64,000 nt of DNA from Mariniphaga sediminis. Lineage in GTDB: Bacteria; Bacteroidota; Bacteroidia; Bacteroidales; Prolixibacteraceae. Under the pieces are notes generated by a model. It was not told where the DNA came from and did no database searches. It was given only the letters and a program-made list of their open reading frames with translations. Within the stretch, counting starts at the first letter, position 1, and every line of letters begins with the position of its first letter. This document shows, in pieces, positions 44,191-52,670 of the stretch. The position numbers and the translations under genes are program-made. The stretch spans positions 124,001 through 188,000 of the forward strand of contig NZ_QWET01000002.1 in NCBI RefSeq assembly GCF_003573545.1, written 5' to 3'.

Positions 44191-45585
44191 TTAATCAACC
44201 TGTCCGTGAAGGTATGAATTTTTATCGGTCAGTTTATTTTCACTGGTAACTGAATAATTGGAAAGTTTTTTCTTGTACTTCGGGTCGTTCATTCGTAACT
44301 GCCGCCGTTTATAAGCCGGAATATTTTCCAGTTCATCCAGATCTTCATCCGAGGCAGAAGCAAAGTCCATCCGCGAATTATCGGTCGAGCTTTTGCGTTC
44401 TTTCATTGTTTTGGGATACAACACTTCAAACTCCAAATCCTCTTCCTGTGTCTCTTCTGTACCGTTAAAATGAAATGTTGTCTGATCTGTGGCTACCGTG
44501 CTTTTCGTTGAAACAGGCACAGCAGGTTTCACCGGCTGCTTCTCTTCCACATCCTCTTTTAATTGATGGGTTTCTTTTTCCATTTTTCTTTCACCCGTAA
44601 ATTCAGCAATGGAACTCTTACCAAACCCGGTTGCAATGAGAGTGACTGAAATTTCCTCTCCAAGACTTTCATCTTTTCCGTTTCCCCAAATGAGGTCGGC
44701 TTCAAAACCTGCTTTATTCTGAAGGTAATCCGTAATTACTCCCACTTCATCCATTGTTACCTCCTGAGTCCCGGAAGTAATATTGAGTAAAATATTCTTT
44801 GCTCCACGAATATCATTGTTATTGAGCAACGGCGAGTTGAGCGCTTTCTCAACCGCTTCGGCAGCCCGGTCTTTTCCACTGGCAATGCCTGTTCCCATCA
44901 GTGCCAGCCCACTTTTACGCATCACGGTTTCCACATCAGCAAAATCGACGTTAATATACCCCGGTACGGTAATTATTTCTGCAATCCCCTTAGCCGCGGT
45001 AGCCAGCACATTATCGGCTTTTGAAAACGCTTCCGAGATTCCAAAATCCCCGTACATTTCGCGAATCCTTTCATTATTTATTATCAGCAAAGCGTCCACA
45101 TGTTTCTCCATCTCGGAAATTCCTTCCACCGCCTGCTTTATTCTGCGCTTCCCTTCATTCCGGAACGGAATGGTAACAATACCCACGGTAAGATACCCCT
45201 GCGCGTTGCAGGCCTCGGCAATAACCGGTGCTCCTCCGGTGCCCGTGCCACCTCCCATTCCCGCAGTAACAAACACCATTTTGGTTTTTTGCGAAAGCGC
45301 CTGCTTTACATCCTCAATGTTTTCAAGTGCCGCCTGTTTTCCCACCTCTGGTTTATTTCCGGCACCACGTCCTTCGGTAAGCGCCGATCCCAACTGAACT
45401 TTTATTGGAACCGGGCTGGCTTCCAACGCCTGCGCATCGGTATTACAAACAACAAAATCCACATCGTGAATTCCTTGTTTAAACATATAATTTAAAGCAT
45501 TTCCGCCACCGCCGCCAACACCAACAACTTTTATCGCAGCGCCCGTATTTTCCGGTAAACTAAAATTAGCCATCTTCTCTGTCAT
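44191..45585 (-). CDS. ftsZ: Cell division GTPase FtsZ, canonical copy (B)
   Basis: A 464-residue tubulin-like GTPase forming the division ring. GVGGGGGNAL (nucleotide site), GMGGGTGTGGAP (T4, with G for the usual first A), IINNERIREMYG and the catalytic NVDFAD T7 loop are intact. After a variable acidic linker the C-terminal conserved peptide NIPAYKRRQLRM (about 421-432), which binds FtsA in other bacteria, is present. Unusually, 32 further residues follow it. This copy resembles typical Bacteroidota FtsZ most closely. It lies 28 bp downstream of the divergent copy, in one operon. Confidence 0.95.
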   Translation of the reverse strand: MTEKMANFSLPENTGAAIKVVGVGGGGGNALNYMFKQGIHDVDFVVCNTDAQALEASPVPIKVQLGSALTEGRGAGNKPEVGKQAALENIEDVKQALSQKTKMVFVTAGMGGGTGTGGAPVIAEACNAQGYLTVGIVTIPFRNEGKRRIKQAVEGISEMEKHVDALLIINNERIREMYGDFGISEAFSKADNVLATAAKGIAEIITVPGYINVDFADVETVMRKSGLALMGTGIASGKDRAAEAVEKALNSPLLNNNDIRGAKNILLNITSGTQEVTMDEVGVITDYLQNKAGFEADLIWGNGKDESLGEEISVTLIATGFGKSSIAEFTGERKMEKETHQLKEDVEEKQPVKPAVPVSTKSTVATDQTTFHFNGTEETQEEDLEFEVLYPKTMKERKSSTDNSRMDFASASDEDLDELENIPAYKRRQLRMNDPKYKKKLSNYSVTSENKLTDKNSYLHGQVD

Positions 45586-45613
45586 CTCGTTGTTTTTTCA
45601 GGTTAAACTCATA

Positions 45614-46939
45614 TTATCCCTCCAACGGCTGATCATCATCTTCAAACAACCTGCCGAGTCTGAAATTTTTGTAAAACCAGCTATCAATACTTCCCTGGTT
45701 CACAGGCTCATCAGCTTTTGCTCTTTTCTTTCTCACTTTTCTTTTTTTCGAAACCGGAATTTCCTCCCTGTCTCCTTTTCCACTTTTGGAACCAACTGAA
45801 CCGGCAACTATCTTCCTTCCATTTCCTTCCATCTCCATTTCGAAAACCATCTCTGCCGGCTCCATTTCTTTGGAATCGACAGATTCTTCCAACAGGGCGG
45901 TCTCATTTTCTTTCTCCTCTTCCAAATTAAATTTTTCAGGCTCTTCTTTGGGTTGAAGTAACTGGTTCGGATTGGTTTTAAAACCGGTAGCCAGGATAGT
46001 GACACTCACATTCTCTCCCAAATTCTCGTCGTACCCATTCCCCCAAATAATGTCGGCCTCCTGCCCTGCCCGTTCCTGCAAGGTTTCAATAATTTCACCA
46101 ATCTCACCAATGGTGATTTCATCTTTACCCGAGATAATATTGAGCAAAATATTTTTTGTTCCGTAAATATCGTTGCTGTCAAGCAGGGGCGACTCAAGTG
46201 CCTCGTTCACTGCTTTAATAGACCTCCCTTCTCCGGAAGACAAACCAGTGCCCATTATAAAAACATGGCTGTCGTGCATAACGGTGTATACATCCGTAAA
46301 ATCAATATTTACATTCCCGTGAAGGGTAATGATTTCTGCCACCCCTTTCACAGCAGTGGCCACAATGTTATCGGCCATTTTAAAAGCCTTGCGGGCAGGC
46401 AGATCACCAAAAATGCTGTGAAGCCTCTGGTTGCTTACCACGAGCATACTGTCAACAAAACCACCCAGCTTTTTAATACCTTCCATGGCCTGCCCAAATC
46501 TTTTTTTGCCTTCGGCCGGGGAAGGTACCGTTACCACAGCAATGGTAAGAATACCGAGTTCACGGGCAAGTCCGGCAATTACAGGCGCCGCACCAGTTCC
46601 GGTACCGCCTCCCATTCCGGCTGTAATAAAAAGCATTTTGGTGTTTTCCTGCAGTACGTTTTTAATATCTTCATAATTTTCACGGGCAGCCTCTTCTCCC
46701 ATTTGCGGAAGATTGCCGGCGCCTCGTCCTTCGGTGAGGGTGACCCCAAGCTGTATTTTTACCGGCACCGGGCTGTTCTCCATTGCCTGGGCATCGGTAT
46801 TACAAATGATAAAATCAACGCCGGTAATTCCCTCTTCAAACATATGACTGACCGCATTGCAGCCACCTCCACCCACTCCAATCACTTTTATGATGGAAGA
46901 TGAAGCTTTTGGAAATTGAAAGTTTACTAGTTCGGTCAT
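45614..46939 (-). CDS. ftsZ: Divergent second FtsZ (A) with FtsA-like C-terminal tail
   Basis: A 441-residue FtsZ directly after ftsA (11-bp gap). The GTPase core is intact: GVGGGGCNAV, GMGGGTGTGAAP and T7 loop NIDFTD, so it should polymerise and hydrolyse GTP. It differs from copy B in the T5-T6 region (VVSNQRLHSIFG instead of INNERIREMYG) and lacks the IPAYxRRQ peptide. Instead a linker rich in E is followed by KKRKVRKKRAK (398-408), IDSWFYKNFRLGRLFE (418-433) and an acidic DDD tail. This order mirrors the C-terminus of the adjacent FtsA, whose corresponding amphipathic helix binds the membrane. A self-anchored FtsZ is therefore possible; not proven. Confidence 0.93.
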   Translation of the reverse strand: MTELVNFQFPKASSSIIKVIGVGGGGCNAVSHMFEEGITGVDFIICNTDAQAMENSPVPVKIQLGVTLTEGRGAGNLPQMGEEAARENYEDIKNVLQENTKMLFITAGMGGGTGTGAAPVIAGLARELGILTIAVVTVPSPAEGKKRFGQAMEGIKKLGGFVDSMLVVSNQRLHSIFGDLPARKAFKMADNIVATAVKGVAEIITLHGNVNIDFTDVYTVMHDSHVFIMGTGLSSGEGRSIKAVNEALESPLLDSNDIYGTKNILLNIISGKDEITIGEIGEIIETLQERAGQEADIIWGNGYDENLGENVSVTILATGFKTNPNQLLQPKEEPEKFNLEEEKENETALLEESVDSKEMEPAEMVFEMEMEGNGRKIVAGSVGSKSGKGDREEIPVSKKRKVRKKRAKADEPVNQGSIDSWFYKNFRLGRLFEDDDQPLEG

Positions 46940-46950
46940 ATCGTCATTTT

Positions 46951-48231
46951 TTAATTGAGTGCAACATCGTCGTCGTCGTCAACATAATCGAGGACTCCTT
47001 GAACGACACCTTTAAACCAGGGTGAAAACCTGCTTTCCTTTTTCTTTTTTACTACTTTTTTCTTCTCCTTCGGAGCTGGTTCAGCTTTCTCCAGCACCAT
47101 TCTCAACATCCCCAATGCTGTCAGGTAATCTGAATTCACAAAGTCTTTCGGTTTATTCACTGGTCTGAATACCGGGAATGCTTGCCGGGCATCCATTCCG
47201 GTACGAAATTTTACCAGCGAAACCAGGTTATTTAATCCGGCCGTTCCTCCGGAAATAACGATTCCCGATCCCAATTGATCGGCAATACCCGATTTTTCAA
47301 CCTGAAAATAAACACTGTCGATAATCTCTTCCATACGGGCCTGAATAATAAAAGCAAGGCTCCGGAATGAGATTTCCTTGGGTTCCCAGCCATTATGCCC
47401 CGGAATGGTCACTACTTTCCGGTCGTCGGCAAAGTCGCCCAACGCCTGTCCGTACTGAACCTTCAGTTGTTCAGCCCATTTGGGAAGGATAGAACACCCT
47501 TCTTTAATATCCCGGGTAATTACGTCACCCCCAAAAGGGATGATAGCCGTATGAATCATTGTTCCTTCATGATACACTGCCAGTTTGGTGGTTCCGGCGC
47601 CAATGTCGAGCAAAATAGCGCCCATTTCTTTTTCATCATCTGACAGGGCAGCTTCTCCCGCAGCAAGGGGCGACAAGATTACGTCTCCCATTTCCACGCC
47701 GTTTTTGCTCAGCACGCGACTAAAGTTAGTCAAATGAATTTCAGGAACAGTTATCAGTTTGAAAGTGGCTTCAATCTTCTTTCCTGTAATTCCTACCGGG
47801 CTAAGGTCGGAAACTTCTCCATCAATAATATACATCTGCGGAATGATGTGAAGAATTTTGAAATCCTGCTCCACCTGCAGGTTTTGGGCCTCCCTGAAAA
47901 GCTCATCCACATCAAACTGGGTAACCACCCCTTCGCCTGAAGTAAACCGGTAGCCTTTATGTTCAAATATTTTCATGGGCTGACCGGCATATGCTATGTG
48001 AACTTTCGAAATCTCTCCCTCAATCTGCTGCTGGATTTCTTCCAGTACCTGTTCGACCGAAGAAGCGGCTTCGTCAATATTCAGCACAACACCTCTTTTA
48101 ATTCCTTTAACCGGCGCTTTTGCCGCCCCCAGAATTTCAACTTTACCCTCCTGGTTTTTCTGCCCGGCGAAGGCTGCCAGTTTAGATGTGCCCACATCGA
48201 TTACTACTGAAAAATTTGTTTTTGAAGCCAT
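46951..48231 (-). CDS. ftsA: Cell division actin-like protein FtsA
   Basis: A 426-residue actin-fold ATPase that tethers FtsZ to the membrane. VVIDVGTSKLAAF (phosphate 1), ILLDIGAGTTKLAVY (phosphate 2) and SGIVISGGTAGL (adenosine motif) are visible, with the SHS2-like 1C insertion between. The C-terminus has a lysine-rich linker (390-398), the amphipathic membrane-targeting segment RFSPWFKGVVQGVLDYV (401-417) and five aspartates. Located between ftsQ (2-bp gap) and ftsZ(A) (11-bp gap). Confidence 0.95.
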   Translation of the reverse strand: MASKTNFSVVIDVGTSKLAAFAGQKNQEGKVEILGAAKAPVKGIKRGVVLNIDEAASSVEQVLEEIQQQIEGEISKVHIAYAGQPMKIFEHKGYRFTSGEGVVTQFDVDELFREAQNLQVEQDFKILHIIPQMYIIDGEVSDLSPVGITGKKIEATFKLITVPEIHLTNFSRVLSKNGVEMGDVILSPLAAGEAALSDDEKEMGAILLDIGAGTTKLAVYHEGTMIHTAIIPFGGDVITRDIKEGCSILPKWAEQLKVQYGQALGDFADDRKVVTIPGHNGWEPKEISFRSLAFIIQARMEEIIDSVYFQVEKSGIADQLGSGIVISGGTAGLNNLVSLVKFRTGMDARQAFPVFRPVNKPKDFVNSDYLTALGMLRMVLEKAEPAPKEKKKVVKKKKESRFSPWFKGVVQGVLDYVDDDDDVALN

Positions 48232-48233
48232 GT

Positions 48234-48983
48234 TTATCTTTTTTTCGCTATTACCTGATTTTTATATTTCACACTTATTGTCTGGTATTTATCCCAGTTA
48301 TTCCGTACCATTACCTGTTCATAAAAAGCCTTCATATTTCTTAGCTTTTCCGGGTAATTATCCAGCGTTCCCAACTCAATGAGGTGATCGCCAACAAGAG
48401 GAGTCAGCAACAAATTACCGTCCCGCTCCACGTGTACCTGTTCAACCTGCGCCTTCCAAAACGGATTGTCTTCAATAAAAAGGATAAAAGGCAGCAGTTT
48501 TTCTTTTGCAAACTGTTCTGAAAAGTACCCGGTGGCCACCAAAACGTTGGCCGTGTAACTGGATGAAACAGGAATTTGTTCCCCCTCCTTATCAAGGTAA
48601 TAATTTCCTGCTGACGACATAATCCGCACTGCTGGTTCCCGATGTCTTATCCGCACACCCAAAATCCCTTTGTAAGAGGTACTGTCTTTTGCAATCACTT
48701 TGTAAACCTCCGCTTTCAGGATTGCCTGGTGTTTCTCCACCTCCTTTTCTATAAAATCGGCATTTATTTGTCGTAATTCCCTTCCAATAAGCTGGTCGTC
48801 CGCCGCCCTGACCAACCGGGTAATTTCACTTTCACTTATTTTTATTAACTCATTTTTTCTGAATTCAACCTGAATATTGCGGCATGTCACATTCCTGCTT
48901 TCCTTTGAAGAAAAGGACAGTGTAACCACGATAAACGCGATCAACAACAGGTAACCTACAAATTTCAGTGACTTTCGCAACAT
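48234..48983 (-). CDS. ftsQ: Cell division protein FtsQ
   Basis: A 249-residue bitopic inner-membrane protein: short cytoplasmic N-terminus, one helix at about 7-26 (FVGYLLLIAFIVVTLSF), then a periplasmic POTRA-like and beta domain (RNIQVEF; YLDKEGEQIPVSSSYTANVLVATGYF). Sequence conservation is low, as for FtsQ in general; position between murC and ftsA settles it. The ATG overlaps the murC stop by one base. Confidence 0.88.
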   Translation of the reverse strand: MLRKSLKFVGYLLLIAFIVVTLSFSSKESRNVTCRNIQVEFRKNELIKISESEITRLVRAADDQLIGRELRQINADFIEKEVEKHQAILKAEVYKVIAKDSTSYKGILGVRIRHREPAVRIMSSAGNYYLDKEGEQIPVSSSYTANVLVATGYFSEQFAKEKLLPFILFIEDNPFWKAQVEQVHVERDGNLLLTPLVGDHLIELGTLDNYPEKLRNMKAFYEQVMVRNNWDKYQTISVKYKNQVIAKKR

Positions 48984-50371
48984 TAGCTTTTACTTTTTAA
49001 TACTTCTGTTATTTGATTTGCAATTCCGTCAATATCCCCGGCACCCAGGGTAATTACGATCTCCGTAGGCCTTTCCCTTAATAACTCCGGCACTTCACTT
49101 TTTTCAACCAGAAACTTCTTTTCTGTCTTCATTTTTTCAAAAATCAATGCAGAAGAGACTCCGGGTATTGGTTCCTCGCGAGCCGGGTAAAGCGGCACCA
49201 GTACAGCTTCGTCCAGTAAATCAAGACTGGCGGCAAATTCGGCCGCAAAATCACGGGTACGCGAATAAAGGTGCGGCTGAAAAATACCCGTTATCTTCCG
49301 GTTTGGGTACAACGCTTTCAACGAATTAATTACAGCCGAAAGCTCTGCCGGGTGATGGGCATAATCGTCGATGTAAACCTGGTTTTCGCTCTTGTACCTG
49401 ACATCGAACCGGCGCACTACTCCCTGGTAATCTTCCAGTCCGTTTTTAATATCGTCGGCAGAAGCTCCCGCGAGCAAAGCCAGCGCTGAAGCAGCCACTG
49501 CATTTTCCACATTCACCAGTCCCGGATAATTCAACCTGCAATGGGCAATGATTCCATCGGGCGACTTCAAATCGAAACAATAATATCCTCCTTCTTCACT
49601 CAAATGCAAATTTTGAGTAGTAAAGTCGGCATCCTCTTTCAGCGAGTAAGTAAATACCTGTGCACTTGTTTTTTGTGTATCCAACTCTACTCCTTTTTTC
49701 ACTACCAGTTTTCCGCCCGGTTTTATCTGGGAAATAAATTTTCCGAACGATTCCTGAATTTTTGCTTTGTCGCCGTAAATATCAAGGTGGTCGGCATCCA
49801 GTGAAGTTACCAGCGCCAGTTGTGGTTCCAGGTGCAGAAACGACCGGTCAAACTCATCCGCTTCGGCTACAATCCAGGGTGAATTTTCAGGAGGCAGCAA
49901 TAAATTGCTCCCAAAATTTTTTGAAATTCCTCCCAAAAAGGCTCCACATCCGGCTTCTGATTTTTGAAGAATGGTAGCCGTCATGGTGCTTACGGTTGTT
50001 TTTCCATGGGTACCGGCCACAGCAATACAGCTTTTTTCATTACAAACAAGTCCGAGCACCTTGGCGCGTTTTAACAATCCAATAGGTTTTTCCCGGAACC
50101 AGGTAAGCTCACCATGATCGTGTGGCAGCGCCGGTGTAAAAACAGCAAGTGTCTCTTCAGGATTCCAACTGGAAGGAATCTTCCGGATGTCGTCTTCATA
50201 ATGCACATCAATTCCCTCGGCCTGCAAGGCGTCGGTAAGTGCGGTGCGGGTTCGGTCATAGCCGGCCACATTCCTGCCCGAAAACTTAAAGTAACGGGCA
50301 AGCGCACTCATTCCAATCCCCCCGATTCCGAGGAAATACACATTCTTTATATTTCGAAGGTTATTTGTCAT
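48983..50371 (-). CDS. murC: UDP-N-acetylmuramate--L-alanine ligase
   Basis: A 462-residue Mur ligase. N-terminal GIGGIGMSALARYF binds the UDP part; the ATP P-loop is GTHGKTTVSTM; DDYAHHPAEL is the MurC-specific central/C-domain motif. It adds L-Ala to UDP-MurNAc in the cytoplasm. It overlaps murG by 4 bp (ATGA) and ftsQ by 1 bp, so translation is coupled. Confidence 0.96.
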   Translation of the reverse strand: MTNNLRNIKNVYFLGIGGIGMSALARYFKFSGRNVAGYDRTRTALTDALQAEGIDVHYEDDIRKIPSSWNPEETLAVFTPALPHDHGELTWFREKPIGLLKRAKVLGLVCNEKSCIAVAGTHGKTTVSTMTATILQKSEAGCGAFLGGISKNFGSNLLLPPENSPWIVAEADEFDRSFLHLEPQLALVTSLDADHLDIYGDKAKIQESFGKFISQIKPGGKLVVKKGVELDTQKTSAQVFTYSLKEDADFTTQNLHLSEEGGYYCFDLKSPDGIIAHCRLNYPGLVNVENAVAASALALLAGASADDIKNGLEDYQGVVRRFDVRYKSENQVYIDDYAHHPAELSAVINSLKALYPNRKITGIFQPHLYSRTRDFAAEFAASLDLLDEAVLVPLYPAREEPIPGVSSALIFEKMKTEKKFLVEKSEVPELLRERPTEIVITLGAGDIDGIANQITEVLKSKS

Positions 50372-51468
50372 TTCAATAACTTTTCTACCTCATCTACAAT
50401 ATGCTGCGTAGCTTTTGGCCGTGCCAGCAGTTTTATATTCTTTGAAAATTCGTTATGCTCCTCCGGGGTATTTATCAGCCGGATAGCCTCAGGCAACAAT
50501 TTTTCGTCTATTTCGCTATCAGGAATCATCAGGGCAGCCCCTTTATCGGCAAGCGCCCGGGCATTCTTAGTCTGGTGATCCTCTGCCACGTTGGGTGAAG
50601 GCACCAGAATGGCAGGTTTTCCCACCAGGCAAAGTTCCGAAATAGTTCCGGCACCGGCCCTCGAAATGACCATATCCGCTGCAGCATAGGCCAAATCCAT
50701 TCGTGAAAGGAACTCATGAATATGCAGATTGGAAGGAATAGCGTCCTTCATTTTATCCATAATCCCGCGATAATAAATGGAACCCGTTTGCCATATCACT
50801 TCCACATCCGTATCGGCAATGAGCGGAATATTTTTTAGCATGGCATTATTAACGGACCGTGCGCCCAAACTTCCCCCCACAACAAGTATCACCTTCCCCG
50901 GCTTTTTCAGTTTGAAATAATCAAAAGCTTCCTGTTTATTTTCAATCTGTTCCAGTAAACTGGCGCGCACTGGATTCCCGGTCAGCACAATTTTTTGAGA
51001 GGGAAAATAACGAGCCATATTTTCGTATGCCACACAAATAGTTTGCACCTTTTTTCCCAATAATTTATTGGTGATTCCCGCATATGAATTCTGTTCCTGA
51101 ATAAGGGTAGGAACCCCCTTGTTAGCTGCTGCCCGGAGCAGAGGGCCGCTGGCAAAGCCCCCCACGCCGATGGCAATTTGAGGTTTAAATTGATTGATTA
51201 TTTTTTTTGCCAGCTTATTACTTTTCATTAAACGAACTACAAAAGTGATCATCTTCATCCCCGGTTTCCGTGGGAAACCAGTTACCGGGAGCCCGATAAT
51301 TTTATACCCGGCAGCCGGGACTTTCTCCATTTCCATGCGGTCCAAAGCGCCCACAAACAAAATCTCAACACCGGGATACCGTCTGCCTATTTCGTTTGCA
51401 ATGGCCAGGGCAGGAAAAATGTGCCCGCCGGTGCCACCACCGCTTATTATAACCTTTTTTAATTTCAT
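50368..51468 (-). CDS. murG: UDP-GlcNAc:undecaprenyl-pyrophosphoryl-MurNAc-pentapeptide GlcNAc transferase
   Basis: A 366-residue GT28 glycosyltransferase making lipid II at the inner membrane. GGGTGGHIFPALAIA is the first glycine loop; VGGFASGPLL and QEQNSYAGITNKLLGK are conserved; VVGGSLGARSVN and SRAGAGTISEL make the UDP-GlcNAc site. It overlaps both ftsW and murC by 4 bp. Confidence 0.96.
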   Translation of the reverse strand: MKLKKVIISGGGTGGHIFPALAIANEIGRRYPGVEILFVGALDRMEMEKVPAAGYKIIGLPVTGFPRKPGMKMITFVVRLMKSNKLAKKIINQFKPQIAIGVGGFASGPLLRAAANKGVPTLIQEQNSYAGITNKLLGKKVQTICVAYENMARYFPSQKIVLTGNPVRASLLEQIENKQEAFDYFKLKKPGKVILVVGGSLGARSVNNAMLKNIPLIADTDVEVIWQTGSIYYRGIMDKMKDAIPSNLHIHEFLSRMDLAYAAADMVISRAGAGTISELCLVGKPAILVPSPNVAEDHQTKNARALADKGAALMIPDSEIDEKLLPEAIRLINTPEEHNEFSKNIKLLARPKATQHIVDEVEKLLK

Positions 51469-52667
51469 TTATTCATCTCAAAATCCTCATCAGGCATATT
51501 CACCTGAATCGGAGGTTTTTGTATTTCGCTATTTATTTGATTCTGATAACTTACACTCAAAATACATCCAAATGCCACCGACGTAAACAGCAGCGAAGTT
51601 CCGCCAAGGCTCACCCATGGCAGCGGCTGCCCGGTTACCGGCAATACTCCGGAAGAAACCCCAATATTAATCATGGCCTGAAATACCAGCATCATGGTAA
51701 GCCCCGTAACCAGAAACGCCGGAAATGTCCGGGTGGCCCGGCGCACAATGACGACACTCCGGAAAAAGAAAATCAGATACAGAAACATCACAAAAATTCC
51801 GGCCAGTAATCCGTACTCTTCAACGATAATCGCAAAAATAAAATCATTATAAGCAGCCGCCATGTAATTACTCACATCTGATCGGCCCGGGCCTTTTCCA
51901 AAAATACCCCCTTCGTAAATGGCCAGTTTGGCGTAATCGGCTTGCGTAATTCCCTGTTCCGAATTGGGATCTCCGTTAATAAACCGGTCAATACGCCCTT
52001 TTACCGTGTGAACACGGGCAGGAGCAGAAGGAAACTGGCTGGCCAAAAAATAAGTGAATGCAATAATTCCCACTCCCATTCCTACTACAATAAATAAAAA
52101 TTTTAGCGGGACCCTGCCCACGAAGAGCATCGTAAAAATGGTTGCAAACAACAGTGCGGAGGTAGAAAAATCGGAAACGAAAATCAATCCGCAGACCACT
52201 GCGGCATGGCTGATAATAATTAAAAATGCCTTTTTCAAATCGCCCTTTGATTTTTGGTATTTCCCCAATACTTTGGCAGTAAAAAGGATGAGAGATATTT
52301 TTGCCAACTCCGCCGGCTGGAAAGAAATAATCCCCAAATCCAGTGTTCGCCCACTACCGCTTGACAATCCCATAAACTTCATAGCCACCGAAACCAGGAG
52401 CAGGCCAATACTAATGTAAACCAGCAGATTGGCAAGAATAGAATAAATTTTAACCGAGAGAAAATTGACCATCACCAGCATAAGCCCGAGTCCTGCTCCA
52501 AGGAAAAAAACCTGGCGTACAAGAAAATGCATCGTATTCCCGGATGCTTGTCTGTAAGCCAGCGCTCCTGTCGAACTGTAAACAATTAGCAGGGAAAGCA
52601 GCGAGAGTAGCAGCAATACCATCCATATTACGCGGTCGCCCCTGAATATTTTGGATTGAAAAAGCAT
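51465..52667 (-). CDS. ftsW: Septal lipid II polymerase FtsW
   Basis: A 400-residue SEDS-family membrane protein with about ten hydrophobic helices. QPAELAKISLILFTA and the loop ending GVLPVTGQPLPWVSLGGTS are SEDS signatures. With the transpeptidase FtsI it polymerises septal peptidoglycan. The N- and C-termini are cytoplasmic; the C-terminal tail is polar. Gap to murD is 3 bp. Confidence 0.94.
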   Translation of the reverse strand: MLFQSKIFRGDRVIWMVLLLLSLLSLLIVYSSTGALAYRQASGNTMHFLVRQVFFLGAGLGLMLVMVNFLSVKIYSILANLLVYISIGLLLVSVAMKFMGLSSGSGRTLDLGIISFQPAELAKISLILFTAKVLGKYQKSKGDLKKAFLIIISHAAVVCGLIFVSDFSTSALLFATIFTMLFVGRVPLKFLFIVVGMGVGIIAFTYFLASQFPSAPARVHTVKGRIDRFINGDPNSEQGITQADYAKLAIYEGGIFGKGPGRSDVSNYMAAAYNDFIFAIIVEEYGLLAGIFVMFLYLIFFFRSVVIVRRATRTFPAFLVTGLTMMLVFQAMINIGVSSGVLPVTGQPLPWVSLGGTSLLFTSVAFGCILSVSYQNQINSEIQKPPIQVNMPDEDFEMNK

Positions 52668-52670
52668 GAT

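Noticed and set aside
46265-46903. 212-codon plus-strand ORF opposite ftsZ(A), and similar long ORFs at 44783-45397 and 11076-11693
   Set aside because: They are antisense frames of strongly conserved genes and have no recognisable domains.
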